Assembly (NCBI GenBank): GCA_021806235.1
Contig: JAJZXU010000018.1
Location: forward strand, 21,016-85,015
Direction of reading: 5' to 3'
From: Thermoplasmata archaeon
GTDB taxonomy: Archaea > Thermoplasmatota > Thermoplasmata > Thermoplasmatales > Thermoplasmataceae
DNA: 64,000 bases
In this document: positions 36,699 through 47,422 of the stretch, piece by piece
Position numbering within the stretch: the first letter of the stretch is position 1
Layout of the letters: every line of letters begins with the position of its first letter
The notes under the pieces: model-generated
Told to the model about the DNA's origin: nothing
The model's database searches: none
Seen by the model: the letters and a program-made list of their open reading frames with translations, nothing else
Made by a program: the position numbers and the translations under genes

Positions 36699-38333
36699 AT
36701 GAGAGAGAAAATTTTAGTAAACTGTGCATTACCATACGCAAATGGGCCATTGCATTTAGGCCATATTGCCGGTGCATATCTGGGTGCCGATATATTTGTA
36801 AGATTTAACCGGTTAAATAATAAGGAGGTGTTATTTATTTCTGGTAGTGATGAATACGGCACACCCATAACAATAAGTGCTGAAAAAAATCATGTAAAAC
36901 CCCAGGAAATAGCAGATAAATATTACAGAGAACATACAGAAACGTTTAAAAATATAGATATATTATTTGATAAATTTACAAGAACTACAGACCCAGAACA
37001 TGAAAAGGATGTGAATGATTTCTTTTTAAATTTATATGATAAAAAGTATTTAGAAAAGAGATATATGGTATCACCGTTCTGTAAAAAATTAAATAAATTC
37101 ATGCCTGACAGATACATTGAAGGAGAATGCCCCTACTGTGGTTACAGGGAAGCGAGGGGGGACCAGTGTGATAATTGTGGTAGGACTCTGGATCCAATAG
37201 AGCTGATAAACCCTATATGCAAGCTAAGCAATGAAAAACCGGAGTTTAAGGTAACAGTTCACTTCTTTTTGAGACTGGATCTATTGCAGGATAAATTAAT
37301 AGATTATTTAGATAAAAAGAATTTCTGGAAAAACAATGTTCTGGGATTTACAAAAAATTTTGTAAATGAGGGATTAAAACCCAGGGCAATAACCAGAGAT
37401 TTAGATTGGGGTGTGAAAATACCATTAAATGACTATAAAGATAAGAGAATATATGTGTGGTTTGAGGCCTTGATAGGTTATATAACAGGTGCAAGGACAT
37501 ATTCCATGGAAATTAATAAACCGGACTACTGGAAAGAATTCTATTTTAATAATGAAATAAAATCATATTATTTCATAGGCAAGGATAACATACCATTTCA
37601 TACCATTATATGGCCTGCAATGCTAATAGCCCATGAGGATTATAATTTACCATATAATGTACCTGCAAATGAATATCTGAGGTTTGAGGGAGAGCAGTTT
37701 TCAAAAAGTCGTGGAATAGGTTATACTGTAAATGAAATGTTAAAAATAGTAGATAAAAATTCTTTGAGATATTACATGACGTCAATACTGCCTGAAACGG
37801 GGGATTCGGATTTTTCATTAAGGGAATTCCAGGAAAAAGTTAATTCTGAATTAATAGATAAATATGGAAATTATATATACAGACTGGAAAGCTTTATTGA
37901 TAAAAATAAGTTAAATGTAGTAAAACCTGAAAAATTGGATGACGATGATGAAGATATTATTAATACGTTAAAAAATAAATTCAATGATTATAGAAATGAC
38001 CTAAACAATTTACATATTAAGAGAGGTTTATCAATATGGCTGGAACTTGCAATGGTCGCAAACAACTATTTTAATGAAAGTGCCCCATGGAAATTGATAA
38101 AAAATGATATGAATAAACTAAATGCTAAACTGTTTGTTTCGTTGAAAATTGCAGAATACCTCACAGTCATGCTATATCCATATGTCCCCTCGGCATCCGA
38201 ATCCGTATGGTTAACACTTGCCGGTGATATACCCATAGAAAACAACAGTTTTGACTCACTGTTATCAATAGATAATTTCAATGTTAAAAAGGGCAATCCA
38301 CCTTTCAGCAAGATTGATCTTGTATTGTTATAA
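36699..38333 (+). CDS. metG: Methionyl-tRNA synthetase
   Basis: A 544-residue class I synthetase. HIGH motif as HLGH at 19-22, four-Cys zinc knuckle in CPYCGYREARGDQCDNCG (about 146-163), KMSKS-type loop EQFSKSRG, and an alpha-helical anticodon-binding domain. It ends without the C-terminal tRNA-binding/dimerisation OB domain that many bacterial forms carry. ATG 36699 follows a TATA-like TTTTTAATCGATATA stretch. Confidence 0.95.
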   Translation: MREKILVNCALPYANGPLHLGHIAGAYLGADIFVRFNRLNNKEVLFISGSDEYGTPITISAEKNHVKPQEIADKYYREHTETFKNIDILFDKFTRTTDPEHEKDVNDFFLNLYDKKYLEKRYMVSPFCKKLNKFMPDRYIEGECPYCGYREARGDQCDNCGRTLDPIELINPICKLSNEKPEFKVTVHFFLRLDLLQDKLIDYLDKKNFWKNNVLGFTKNFVNEGLKPRAITRDLDWGVKIPLNDYKDKRIYVWFEALIGYITGARTYSMEINKPDYWKEFYFNNEIKSYYFIGKDNIPFHTIIWPAMLIAHEDYNLPYNVPANEYLRFEGEQFSKSRGIGYTVNEMLKIVDKNSLRYYMTSILPETGDSDFSLREFQEKVNSELIDKYGNYIYRLESFIDKNKLNVVKPEKLDDDDEDIINTLKNKFNDYRNDLNNLHIKRGLSIWLELAMVANNYFNESAPWKLIKNDMNKLNAKLFVSLKIAEYLTVMLYPYVPSASESVWLTLAGDIPIENNSFDSLLSIDNFNVKKGNPPFSKIDLVLL

Positions 38334-38488
38334 CATAAAATATGGTTTATTATTTAAATTTTTTTAACGTGTTAAGATAAAAATATAAAATATAGCAATA
38401 TGTTGTGTTTTTTAAATTCCATGGAATTTTCTCTCAGAAAAACACGGAAAACTTTATCTATGATAATTTAATGGAGTTTATGCTCTAA

Positions 38489-38668
38489 ATGATTTTTATG
38501 ATGTTAACTAAATTTGAAAAAGCGAGAATTATAGGTGCTAGAGCACTGCAGATTGCAATGGGCGCCCCTGTCATTATAGATATACCTTCTGATGTTATAG
38601 ATCCTATTGACATAGCGATAACAGAATTCAATAATAATGTGATACCCATTACAATAAAAAGGAAGTAA
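38489..38668 (+). CDS. rpoK: DNA-directed RNA polymerase subunit Rpo6 (RpoK)
   Basis: A very short gene easily missed. The sequence [19 protein letters not shown], then GAP and the end [10 protein letters not shown]...VIPITIKRK match the archaeal Rpo6/RpoK (eukaryal Rpb6) subunit, which stabilises RNA polymerase assembly. Three in-frame Met codons (38489, 38498, 38501) are possible; 38489 lies about 35 nt after a TATA-like TTTATC (about 38453-38458), giving 59 residues. It stands alone between metG and the cobalamin gene. Confidence 0.92.
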   Translation: MIFMMLTKFEKARIIGARALQIAMGAPVIIDIPSDVIDPIDIAITEFNNNVIPITIKRK

Positions 38669-38817
38669 TAATATTATTTTTACAATTATATTTTTTATTG
38701 CGGTGTAAGAGGATTTATTTTACCTGTAACTGTTGAATTTAATAGTAGTCCGGTTAGTATATCTGGAACCATATAAACCACCAAAAAGTTAAATTATATA
38801 TTATATATACATTTACT

Positions 38818-39351
38818 ATGTTTACTAGAAGAGGTGATTATGGAGAAACCGATACTGGTTTGAGAGTTCGTATCGGCAAGGACTCTCCACTTGTGGACCT
38901 TCAGGGCTCTCTGGATGAATTAAATTCCTTTGTAGGCAATGCTTTAATAAACACAAAGTGGGATGATATAAAAAACGATTTAATTAAAATTCAAAATGAT
39001 GTTTTTGTAATAGGTGAGGATATAACTGCCCAGAGTACACATAGAACAGTAAAAGAAGAAGATGTAAAATGGCTGGAGGACAGAGTAGCGGAATACAGAA
39101 AGGAGATAGGAAAAATAAACCTGTTTGTGGTGCCTGATGGCAGCATAGAATCCGTATCACTGCATATTGCAAGGTCGGTTGCAAGAAGGAATGAGAGGAT
39201 GGCCGTTGGCCTTTCAAAGCAGATGCCTGTGAATAAGTATGTTTTAATTTATTTAAACAGATTGTCGTCTCTATTATTTATGCATGCACTTGCGTCAAAT
39301 AAGAGATTGGGCATAACTGAACGGATATGGGATATCAAAAAAAAATCTTAA
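38818..39351 (+). CDS. pduO: Cob(I)alamin adenosyltransferase, PduO type
   Basis: A 177-residue ATP:corrinoid adenosyltransferase: N-terminal FTRRGDYGETDTGL (the TxxGDxGxT-type phosphate loop), GSLDELNSFVG, and RSVARRNERM with the catalytic Arg. It makes adenosylcobalamin from cob(I)alamin, needed for example by methylmalonyl-CoA mutase or ribonucleotide reductase. A strong TATA-like box lies just before it (about 38795-38810). Confidence 0.9.
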   Translation: MFTRRGDYGETDTGLRVRIGKDSPLVDLQGSLDELNSFVGNALINTKWDDIKNDLIKIQNDVFVIGEDITAQSTHRTVKEEDVKWLEDRVAEYRKEIGKINLFVVPDGSIESVSLHIARSVARRNERMAVGLSKQMPVNKYVLIYLNRLSSLLFMHALASNKRLGITERIWDIKKKS

Positions 39352-39532
39352 TTTTAGTTATATAACAGTGTATAGTTTACTGGGATTTTTCTGGTTTTCA
39401 TAAAACTGTTCCCTGCTACTCACCACGCGTTTCAGTCAGTGTGCAAGAGAAAATTATACAGTATTTCTAACCATCGTTTGCCATTGCAGTATATGGCAAT
39501 AATATTAAATATAACCGTTAGTTGTATTTGAC

Positions 39533-39946
39533 ATGGTTTTTGATTGTGAATCTTTTGAAGGAAAATTTATGGATGGGTGGAACCGCCATAGGACCGCGGA
39601 ACTTCTGGAATTATATTCCGATGGTATTATTTACAAACATCAGGGAGAAGAACCGAGAGTGGTTAGGGGAAAAAAACAGTTCGAACTTTACCTTAAGGGG
39701 TTATGGAGTTCTATTCCTGATTTTGAGCTTAAGTTGCTGAGAACCGTATGGAATGGAAGTATAGGATTCGGGGAATGGCTTGGAAAAGGTACATTTTTTG
39801 GACAGAGATACGGGTACGGCAGGATTGCAGAACCTAAGAAAATTGAATACGAAGGTGTGGATGTTATAATACTGGACAGTAGCAGTCTTATAAAAGAGGA
39901 AAGGGCATATTACAACATGTTAGACGTTATCAGGCAACTTCAATGA
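39533..39946 (+). CDS. NTF2/SnoaL-like protein
   Basis: A 137-residue protein with the NTF2-like cone fold: helix FEGKFMDGWNRHRTAELLEL, then YSDGIIYKH and four strands (PDFELKLLRTVW, GFGEWLGKGTF). Related proteins are delta-5-3-ketosteroid isomerases, small hydrolases or unknown. Substrate not assignable. Confidence 0.72.
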   Translation: MVFDCESFEGKFMDGWNRHRTAELLELYSDGIIYKHQGEEPRVVRGKKQFELYLKGLWSSIPDFELKLLRTVWNGSIGFGEWLGKGTFFGQRYGYGRIAEPKKIEYEGVDVIILDSSSLIKEERAYYNMLDVIRQLQ

Positions 39947-40161
39947 GTTTTATTCACAAAGGTTATAGAATGAATGAAAAAATGGGGAGAAAACGTAGGG
40001 GTAATCTAGAAAATTACCAGGATTATTTCTATTATCTCTCAAAAATGTACGGCTTTAAAGCTATACATGCCATACCGGCTGCTGTAATAATATATAATTA
40101 TAATTTTTGTTTATCCAGTTTTAATATATTATCCTCAACAATTTTCTTTGCCTCATCATAA
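39943..40161 (+). CDS. Possible small basic ORF overlapping the next gene's end
   Basis: ATGA overlaps the stop of the NTF2-like gene by 4 bp, as in coupled genes. The first 45 codons (MNEKMGRKRRGNLENYQDY...) look protein-like, but the final third runs antisense into the convergent HAD phosphatase gene. Perhaps a 3'-truncated gene. Family unknown. Confidence 0.25.
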   Translation: MSFIHKGYRMNEKMGRKRRGNLENYQDYFYYLSKMYGFKAIHAIPAAVIIYNYNFCLSSFNILSSTIFFASS

Positions 40162-40619
40162 TTTTTTATATCCTTCCATATATTTATAAATATTATATTA
40201 CCGATATTTTTTCTTATTGCTTCCATGTGTATATCACGGTCATCAACGTAAACTATCCTGTCCGGCGGTATGTCTATTCCTGACAGTTTTAATTTCTCTA
40301 TTAATTTTAATAACCTCTGATCCTTATCCGGGGTATAATCAGTTGAATGATAATCAAACAATTCTGTTATGCCGAATTTTGATAAGGCCTCATTGACATA
40401 ATCTGTTCTATTCCAGCTTAAACTTGTTATTATTGCACCATTAGACTTTGCCCATCTCATAAAATCAAGGGCTGATTTATATAATGTTATTATAACATTA
40501 TCATTATTTTTTATGCTGGCATCGTCAACTCTCATATACGGTGGACTAACCCCTGATATGTTTAAATGGTTCCATAGGGTACCATCAAGATCCATGGCAA
40601 GAATCCAATTTTTAGTCAT
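40098..40619 (-). CDS. HAD-type phosphatase, MDP-1-like
   Basis: From ATG 40619 the product has 173 residues. DLDGTLW at about 9-15 is HAD motif I with both Asp, SLSWNR is the motif II region and VYVDDRD motif IV. The pattern matches magnesium-dependent phosphatase 1 of the acid-phosphatase HAD group. The frame to 40742 adds a hydrophobic leader over the divergent promoter and is rejected. Confidence 0.85.
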   Translation of the reverse strand: MTKNWILAMDLDGTLWNHLNISGVSPPYMRVDDASIKNNDNVIITLYKSALDFMRWAKSNGAIITSLSWNRTDYVNEALSKFGITELFDYHSTDYTPDKDQRLLKLIEKLKLSGIDIPPDRIVYVDDRDIHMEAIRKNIGNIIFINIWKDIKNYDEAKKIVEDNILKLDKQKL

Positions 40620-40751
40620 CAATACATGTATGCATTTCATAAAATAAATATATCTATACATTTTATAATTATTTGTACAGATAATATGGAAAATGATAAC
40701 ATAAAATGCAGTATAACAGAAATTTAATATATAAAAATCCAATTGAACTAT

Positions 40752-41378
40752 ATGAAAAGTGGCATAACGTTTGAAGAGATAAATGTAGAGGATTCACAAT
40801 TTAACGAGGCAATTGAAATTTATAATAACTCATTTCCAGATAAGGAAAGAAGGCCCTTAAATGACCTTAAAGACAACATTAAAGAGAATGAAAAGTTATT
40901 CATTGGAAAATATAATGATTCGATAATAATGTTTAGCATGATATGGGAAATAGAGAATACAGATTATCTTTTCCTTGATTATATTGCAGTGAAAAAAGAA
41001 TACAGGAATAAAAAAATAGGTACAGTATTTTTAAAAAATATATTTAATATATTCAAAAATTATAACAGTATTATTTTTGAAATAGAAAATCCTGAAGAGG
41101 GAGAAAATAAAAGCCAGAGAATCAGAAGAATAAATTTTTATAGAAAATTGGGTGCACAGGAATTAACCGGTTTTAAATATTTTCTGCCACCGAGAAATGG
41201 GAAATCTGAACGGATGCTTCTAATGATACTGTCAAGGAATATTGATATAACTGTTAATGGAAGGGAAATAGAGAATATATTATCATTAATATATAAACAT
41301 ATATATCACAGGGATGAAGATGATATAACCTTAAAAAACATAGTGAACGATATACCTGAAAAGATATATTTAAAATAA
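40752..41378 (+). CDS. GNAT family N-acetyltransferase
   Basis: A 208-residue acetyltransferase from ATG 40752. The acetyl-CoA binding region reads LDYIAVKKEYRNKKIGTVFLK (about 80-100), with the R/KxxxKIG variant of the Q/RxxGxG motif, followed by the INFYRKLGA motif B. Target unknown. Its stop abuts that of tgtA (convergent). Confidence 0.82.
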   Translation: MKSGITFEEINVEDSQFNEAIEIYNNSFPDKERRPLNDLKDNIKENEKLFIGKYNDSIIMFSMIWEIENTDYLFLDYIAVKKEYRNKKIGTVFLKNIFNIFKNYNSIIFEIENPEEGENKSQRIRRINFYRKLGAQELTGFKYFLPPRNGKSERMLLMILSRNIDITVNGREIENILSLIYKHIYHRDEDDITLKNIVNDIPEKIYLK

Positions 41379-43256
41379 TTATAATTTGTTTATGCCCTCA
41401 TGAACCTTCACTGCAACGCCTTCCCTGTAGGATTTCATCTCCGTTCCGGATACCGTAGAATGACCAACAGCATATAACTCATCATTTTCACCCACCACCA
41501 TAACCTCATTCCCGGCGATTATATTCTCATCAAAATCCTTTATAAATTTAAAAAATACATTAAAGTCCTTTGCATTGAATTCACCGCTATCAGGTGTTAC
41601 CACTACCCTGGACATGGGATATTCTTTTATTTTCTGCAATGCTACTCCACCATTTATGGACAGGGTAAAAAATCCATCATTTCTCATTGTTGCAAGTATT
41701 TTATTATTTCTTAATATATTTCTTATATGCCCTGTTGCCTTTGATCTTACTATAAAGTCACCGGAATTAAATAAACTTCTATCACAATTGAACTGAAATT
41801 TAAATACCGCATCTATTTTGCCATGATCATAATCCCTTACCTTCCTGTTGTATGTAATACTATCATCATAGAAAATTATGTCATTATTTATCTTTTTCAA
41901 TTCGTTGATAAAATAGGTCTGGTAATCCCTGTCTATAATATTTGATGATACGCTCTGGCTTACCGGATATGTATCCTCCAGTTCCAGCGGTATAAATATA
42001 TTATTCCACTGAACCAGTATGTTATAATCATTAGACCCGTAGAATTCTTTAACGTTATCAGCCGTAGGTACTCCTGCTCTCCAGTATTTATAGTTTAATA
42101 TGATGCATTTTTTACTGTTGTTTATATATTTAAATGTAAACTCTATTAAACGCTTTACAAATGGATTTTTTAACGAATGGTTATCATAAAAATAAAACGG
42201 TGATTTCAGGGATATATTATAAAAATTATCAATATTGTTATTTAGCATTTCAATAAATGCCCTGTATAATGAGGGGTGTGCCCTTGATTTTTCTTCAACA
42301 TACTGGTATAATGTATTTTCATATATTCTTTCCTTTATTTCTGTTATTTCATTAAAAATTGCCTTTAAATTATGTTTCGACAGCTCCTTTAACCTTATTT
42401 TTTCAGTCTCCCTTAAAAGCTCTTCGGGCTTATATCTACCGAATAATGGACTCCAGTCTGGAAAATCCCTTATCTCCTTTAAGTTCCTTGTTCCCTCCGT
42501 ATACAGTACCCTGTTATCCTTTGCATATTTTATATATGATGCGGAATCGAACAGATCAACACCTAAAAGAACTGAAAATGCAAAGAACATTGGGTGGCCA
42601 CCACCAAATAAATGTACTGGCTTTGAAAAATCTGCATTTACCTTTGAATTTATTATGATTTTTATTAAATCATCGTATCTATACGATTCCAGCAATGGCA
42701 CAACACCACCTATAGGTAAATATGGGGCTTTTGACATTAATTTTGCCGATATTTTTCTTAAATCGGGATATATAGACCCCTGAATAGGCCCTGCTATAAT
42801 TTTATTATCAATATCTATTTCATTTAATCTATTGTACGTTTCATAAACTGCATTTTTTGCCGTTTCATACCCATCATCCGGCCTTGAAAAAATATCAAGA
42901 ATTGTAATTATATCGCTTCCTATATTTTTCTGGAAGTCAACTATTTCCTTATTATTATATTCAATATCACCATAAACATAGCTCTGAAACGTTCCAGAAT
43001 CTGTCATTACAGGCCCCTGAAAATTTATTAACTTATGGACCCCGTATTTTAAAGCATAATCCCTTAATTTTTCTGTTCGCCTTATTATATAACTATTTGT
43101 TATAACAGCCTGCACACCTAAATCCTTAAGTTCTCTCTCACTTAAAAAATTTAGATTGGGATTTATGACGGGCATAACTGCTGGCGTTTCAATCTCTCCA
43201 TGGTCGGTTTTGAATTTACCTATCCTGGCGAGATTCTCTCTGAATAATAATTGCAT
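41379..43256 (-). CDS. tgtA: Archaeosine tRNA-guanine transglycosylase
   Basis: A 625-residue archaeal TGT that exchanges guanine-15 of tRNA for preQ0 on the way to archaeosine. The catalytic barrel shows TPAVMPVINPN, VITNSY, GPVMTDSGTFQSY with the first catalytic Asp, GPIQGS and FGGGHPMFF. The C-terminal PUA domain begins near RVVVTPDSGEF and ends VAVKVHEGINKL. Length and domain order are normal for the archaeal form; the amidinotransferase (ArcS) is not in the window. Confidence 0.93.
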   Translation of the reverse strand: MQLLFRENLARIGKFKTDHGEIETPAVMPVINPNLNFLSERELKDLGVQAVITNSYIIRRTEKLRDYALKYGVHKLINFQGPVMTDSGTFQSYVYGDIEYNNKEIVDFQKNIGSDIITILDIFSRPDDGYETAKNAVYETYNRLNEIDIDNKIIAGPIQGSIYPDLRKISAKLMSKAPYLPIGGVVPLLESYRYDDLIKIIINSKVNADFSKPVHLFGGGHPMFFAFSVLLGVDLFDSASYIKYAKDNRVLYTEGTRNLKEIRDFPDWSPLFGRYKPEELLRETEKIRLKELSKHNLKAIFNEITEIKERIYENTLYQYVEEKSRAHPSLYRAFIEMLNNNIDNFYNISLKSPFYFYDNHSLKNPFVKRLIEFTFKYINNSKKCIILNYKYWRAGVPTADNVKEFYGSNDYNILVQWNNIFIPLELEDTYPVSQSVSSNIIDRDYQTYFINELKKINNDIIFYDDSITYNRKVRDYDHGKIDAVFKFQFNCDRSLFNSGDFIVRSKATGHIRNILRNNKILATMRNDGFFTLSINGGVALQKIKEYPMSRVVVTPDSGEFNAKDFNVFFKFIKDFDENIIAGNEVMVVGENDELYAVGHSTVSGTEMKSYREGVAVKVHEGINKL

Positions 43257-43535
43257 AGAAGCTTATTTTTATAAACTATATAATTATATCATGTTCTATT
43301 ATAACAGAAAACGCCGGATAAAATTAATTTCACATAAATTATATTAATAAATCGAATATAAAAATATTGAAACACGATTATTTTCGATGTATATTTATGG
43401 TGGCAGAAATGTCTGAATATAGCAGAATAGACTGTAAAATAAGGATATTCAGATTAAATGGATATTTGTAGATAAATATTTTTATATAATTTTTAAAATT
43501 AAAAACTTTTAAAACATATAAACCAATTCAATTTT

Positions 43536-44537
43536 ATGAAATCGTGTGTACTTGAATCACCTGGCAAATTGAAATTTGCAGACAACAGTATAGAAGATCC
43601 CCCGGATGATGGGATTTTAGTAAAAACAATGGCGTGTGGAATATGTGGAACAGATTTCCATGCATATAAGGGTAAACATAAGGCAATAGAATATCCCATT
43701 GTTCCTGGCCATGAGGTTAGCGGCATAGTTTATAAAACAGGCAAAAACATAAAAAATTTTAAAAAAGATGACCGTGTTGCTATAAATCCCAATATAACGT
43801 GCGGCTACTGTGAAAACTGCAAATCAGGCAACGAGAATTTCTGTGAAAATATGAGAAGCGTCGGCATAAATTATCCCGGTGGATACTCTGAATATGTAAC
43901 TGTCCCGGAAAAGGTTGTTTATAAAATACCGGAGGAAATGAGTTTTGAGGCCGCAGCCTTAGCAGAACCCGTATCGTGTATAGTACATGCCTTTGAAACA
44001 ACAAATATACCACTGGGTGGTTCTGCAGTAATTCTTGGTACCGGCTTTATAGGTTTAACATTCCTTCAAATATTAAAGGGAATGGGATATTATCCCGTAT
44101 ATGTAATGGGCAGAAATAAATTCAGAAATGAACTTGCAAAAAAATACGGTGCAGATAAAATTTTTGAGAATATGGATGAACTGATGCAGAGCAGTATTAT
44201 AAATAACGCAAGCCTTGTAATAGAGGCAACGGGAAGTAATGATATCCTTAAAAAAACACCTGATGTGGTTTCACCAGCGGGCAAAATATTTGCATTTGCA
44301 GTTTACCCACCCTATGAAAACGTTGAAATGGACGCAAATAAAATTTATAGTAAGGAAATATCTATTTTCGGCGATTTTATAAATCCATATACAATGAGAA
44401 AGGCCATAAATTTAATCCAGTCTGGTTTAATCGATGTAAACGGCATGGAGGATTTAAAGGTAGATCTGGATAATGCTGATAAAATATTTACAGCACAGGC
44501 AAAAAAATTTATAAAACCCCTAATTGTATTTAAATAA
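43536..44537 (+). CDS. Zinc-dependent alcohol dehydrogenase family enzyme
   Basis: A 333-residue medium-chain dehydrogenase. Catalytic zinc site: MACGICGTDFHAYKG (Cys) and PGHEVSG (His, Glu). The structural zinc Cys are in CGYCENCKSGNENFC. The NAD(P)-binding loop is GTGFIGL. The closest resemblance is to threonine/sorbitol/sugar dehydrogenases; the substrate is not decidable. Preceded by an AT-rich promoter. Confidence 0.88.
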   Translation: MKSCVLESPGKLKFADNSIEDPPDDGILVKTMACGICGTDFHAYKGKHKAIEYPIVPGHEVSGIVYKTGKNIKNFKKDDRVAINPNITCGYCENCKSGNENFCENMRSVGINYPGGYSEYVTVPEKVVYKIPEEMSFEAAALAEPVSCIVHAFETTNIPLGGSAVILGTGFIGLTFLQILKGMGYYPVYVMGRNKFRNELAKKYGADKIFENMDELMQSSIINNASLVIEATGSNDILKKTPDVVSPAGKIFAFAVYPPYENVEMDANKIYSKEISIFGDFINPYTMRKAINLIQSGLIDVNGMEDLKVDLDNADKIFTAQAKKFIKPLIVFK

Positions 44538-44551
44538 CATATAAAAAATAA

Positions 44552-44995
44552 TTATATTTCATTTACCTGGTTTTTCATTTTATTGCTTAGTTTATTTAGA
44601 ATGTTTTCAAATGATTTTATCTCAGCAGGGTCAAGTTCCTTCAGGGAATTTTCTATAGTATCCTTTATGAACTGCCTCATTTCATTATATCTTTTCATTC
44701 CCTTATCGGTTATTTTTATCATTATTACTCTCCGGTCATCCTCATTGTGTACTCTCATAATTAAATTCTTCTCTTCAAGATTATCGATTATATCTGTTAC
44801 CCATCCCTTTGCCAGTGATAAACTATCGGCAATGCATTTCATTGGCTTTTCCGTGTCCTTTACCATATATAATACTTTATAATCTGTTATACTCAAATCG
44901 ATCTTTGATAATTTATTTTTCAGCTCCCTTCTGTATCCCGCAATCACATCATCAAGTAATGACCAAATATTTATTACATCGTCCATTTTTATCAT
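44552..44995 (-). CDS. MarR family transcriptional regulator
   Basis: A 147-residue winged-helix regulator: the recognition helix region [20 protein letters not shown] (about 63-82) and the wing [14 protein letters not shown] with the conserved DRR. It overlaps the end of the exporter gene by 4 bp and is probably its repressor, released by a drug or phenolic ligand. Exporter first, regulator second is an uncommon order. Confidence 0.87.
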   Translation of the reverse strand: MIKMDDVINIWSLLDDVIAGYRRELKNKLSKIDLSITDYKVLYMVKDTEKPMKCIADSLSLAKGWVTDIIDNLEEKNLIMRVHNEDDRRVIMIKITDKGMKRYNEMRQFIKDTIENSLKELDPAEIKSFENILNKLSNKMKNQVNEI

Positions 44996-46683
44996 CTTTT
45001 TAATTTAGCGGCAGTACTGTTAATATCCTTTTCCTTTTGAACTTTGCCATGCCATAGTGGCTCCCTCAGAAGTGATAGGATACCGCCAGCAAGTGTTATG
45101 CCAAATGCTGTATAGAAAACTATATGCAGTGATGACATAAAGGCGGGTGCAAATACTCCAGGGAACCAGGTTCTTGCAGTTATTGTCGCATAAACGCTTT
45201 TTGATACGGTTACACCGGTTAAACCTATTATCTCCTTTACCGGATTTATTCCCAGTAATACTGAAAATATAGCATCCGTAGGTGGTAATTTTGTCATGTA
45301 CGGTATTAGCGAAAAGGCACCTGCACCTGATAACCCGGAAGATAACGTGTGCGGTAGTATTGATGTTAATCCTAAAATTAATATTGTAAAGAATATGCCC
45401 ATGCTTGCAGTAGTTCCAACGTTTCTCATTGTTGTTAACATACCTGACGCAGATCCCCTGGTTTCAGCAGGCACAGATGACATTACAGCGGATGTGTTAG
45501 GTGCTGTAAACATTCCCATACCTGATCCAAATATGAACAGTAATATGGCCATTTCAATGTAAATAAAATTATAGGGCAACAGTACTAAAACTATTAATGC
45601 AAACGCAGATGTAAACAATCCAAGGCTTGCAATCCACCTTGAACCATATTTATCAGATATTCTCCCACTTATAGGACCAAATATTCCCATTGCTATTGTC
45701 ATTGGAAGTATAAATATACCTGCCCAGAAAGGAGCACTTGAGTATGAATATCCGTGTAACGGTAACCAGATCCCCTGGAATAACAGTATTATCATGAACA
45801 TAAAGCCCATCATACCCATACCGGATATCATACCGGCAAAACTTCCCGCTGTGAATCCCCTTATTTTGAATAGCTCCAATCTGAACATCGGATTTTTTAC
45901 TATTCTTTCAACAAATGGGAATATTATTAATAATGCTGCACCTATAACCAGCGCCACTATGACATATGGATTTCCCCAGCCCATGGTGTTTTTTCCATAT
46001 GGTACTAAACCATACGTAACGCCGATTAATAATATAATTAAACCTGCGCCGAATGTTATATTCCCCGGTATATCCAGTCTCTGTTTTAATCTTGGGGACG
46101 TTTCCTTTAATTTTAGATATGACCATACGGTACCTAAAATACCGACAGGGACACTTACAAGAAATACATATCTCCAGTTTATCGCAGATAATATACCTCC
46201 TAAAACTATGCCTATACTCATACCTGCAGTACCGGCTATTGTATTTATCCCCAGAGCCGTGCCACGCTCATTTTTAGGGAAATTATCCGTTATAATAGCA
46301 TAACTATTTGCCATTAAAAATGATCCACCAACAGCCTGGACAATTCTGAATGCTATTAATTCCAGTGCACCTGTATCGCCTTTACCCGGGGTGAAATATA
46401 GCAGTACTGATCCAAGGGTAAAAATGGCAAATCCTAAATTAAATAACCTTACCCTCCCAAAAATATCTGATAACCTGCCTATTGTTACCAGTAATACTGC
46501 TGTAACAATCATATATCCCATAAGGATCCATAGTAAATATGCAAAAGCACCGTGTGATAATGGATTTAAATCAATTCCCCGGAATATTGGGGGTAATGCT
46601 ATTATAAGTATACTGGCATTTATTGTAGCCATCAACATACCTATCGTTGTATTTGATAAGGCTATCCACTTTTCCTGTACCAT
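44992..46683 (-). CDS. EmrB/QacA-type MFS multidrug exporter (14-span)
   Basis: A 563-residue carrier with about 14 spans, the DHA2 drug:H+ antiporter layout. Motif A reads [13 protein letters not shown] (about 67-79), a motif B-like stretch is [19 protein letters not shown], and motif C-like [13 protein letters not shown] (about 148-160). It precedes marR in one operon, so drug-responsive expression is likely. An extracytoplasmic loop lies near the C-terminal end. Confidence 0.87.
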   Translation of the reverse strand: MVQEKWIALSNTTIGMLMATINASILIIALPPIFRGIDLNPLSHGAFAYLLWILMGYMIVTAVLLVTIGRLSDIFGRVRLFNLGFAIFTLGSVLLYFTPGKGDTGALELIAFRIVQAVGGSFLMANSYAIITDNFPKNERGTALGINTIAGTAGMSIGIVLGGILSAINWRYVFLVSVPVGILGTVWSYLKLKETSPRLKQRLDIPGNITFGAGLIILLIGVTYGLVPYGKNTMGWGNPYVIVALVIGAALLIIFPFVERIVKNPMFRLELFKIRGFTAGSFAGMISGMGMMGFMFMIILLFQGIWLPLHGYSYSSAPFWAGIFILPMTIAMGIFGPISGRISDKYGSRWIASLGLFTSAFALIVLVLLPYNFIYIEMAILLFIFGSGMGMFTAPNTSAVMSSVPAETRGSASGMLTTMRNVGTTASMGIFFTILILGLTSILPHTLSSGLSGAGAFSLIPYMTKLPPTDAIFSVLLGINPVKEIIGLTGVTVSKSVYATITARTWFPGVFAPAFMSSLHIVFYTAFGITLAGGILSLLREPLWHGKVQKEKDINSTAAKLKR

Positions 46684-46785
46684 AATATCTTAATTAATTA
46701 TTATTATTTAAATGTTAGGTTACATAAATATTTACTAATAAACCTTTTTTTATTAAACCAATATTGACATGGAAAAATATTATGT

Positions 46786-47385
46786 TTAGTTACTGGCTGC
46801 GTTTTCCAGCTCTCCACGGGCTAATAATAGCATTAATCCGGTTATTATTCCACCAATTAATAATGCTAACACCCCAAACAATACACTATCCTCATAATAT
46901 GCTGATTTATAATCACCGTTATTCATAAATTTCCTTATTTTGGTTATTCTTATCAGTATATATACATTCACTATGAGAAACGGCAGAAATATAGCTAATA
47001 TTATTAAAGAGAATGGATTGAAAGACGATACTGTAACCCCTGAACTCGTAGCATTTATAAAGGCAATGGATGAAAAAATAAATACTACAGAAATTATGGC
47101 ATAAATTACAACAGTAAGAGATGCAAAAATAAGTGCAACAAGCATAAATGTCTGTGCACTGCCTGTATTTCTGGTGTTGAACTTTGTTTCCTGCATACCT
47201 TCCACGGTACTGGTAATATTGTTGATGGTAACATTGTAATACTTCTGTTCATTGTTTAAAATAAAAGAAGTGTGGATATACCACATATCGTTTTTCAGCA
47301 CTGATGATTTTATAATTACATCAGTAATATTGAATTGCTTCTGTATTTCCGATCTGGCTGCTTCAGTTGCATCGTTTACATTCAT
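46786..47385 (-). CDS. Membrane protein with small N-terminal domain
   Basis: A 199-residue protein: residues 1-75 form a small strand-rich domain similar in outline to PepSY-like domains (TEAARSEIQKQF, then MWYIHTSFILNNEQKYYNVTI), followed by three or four membrane helices (about 78-110, 122-147, 166-190). No signal peptide. Alone between the exporter and ABCE1. Function unknown. Confidence 0.65.
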   Translation of the reverse strand: MNVNDATEAARSEIQKQFNITDVIIKSSVLKNDMWYIHTSFILNNEQKYYNVTINNITSTVEGMQETKFNTRNTGSAQTFMLVALIFASLTVVIYAIISVVFIFSSIAFINATSSGVTVSSFNPFSLIILAIFLPFLIVNVYILIRITKIRKFMNNGDYKSAYYEDSVLFGVLALLIGGIITGLMLLLARGELENAASN

Positions 47386-47422
47386 ATTGGATAATAGTGA
47401 AAACTGTATAAAAATGTTTACA

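Noticed and set aside
42235..42783. 182-codon plus-strand frame inside tgtA
   Set aside because: Antisense shadow without motifs.
45794..46303. 169-codon frame antisense to the EmrB-type exporter
   Set aside because: Pro/Ile-rich mirror of a membrane protein gene, not a real gene.
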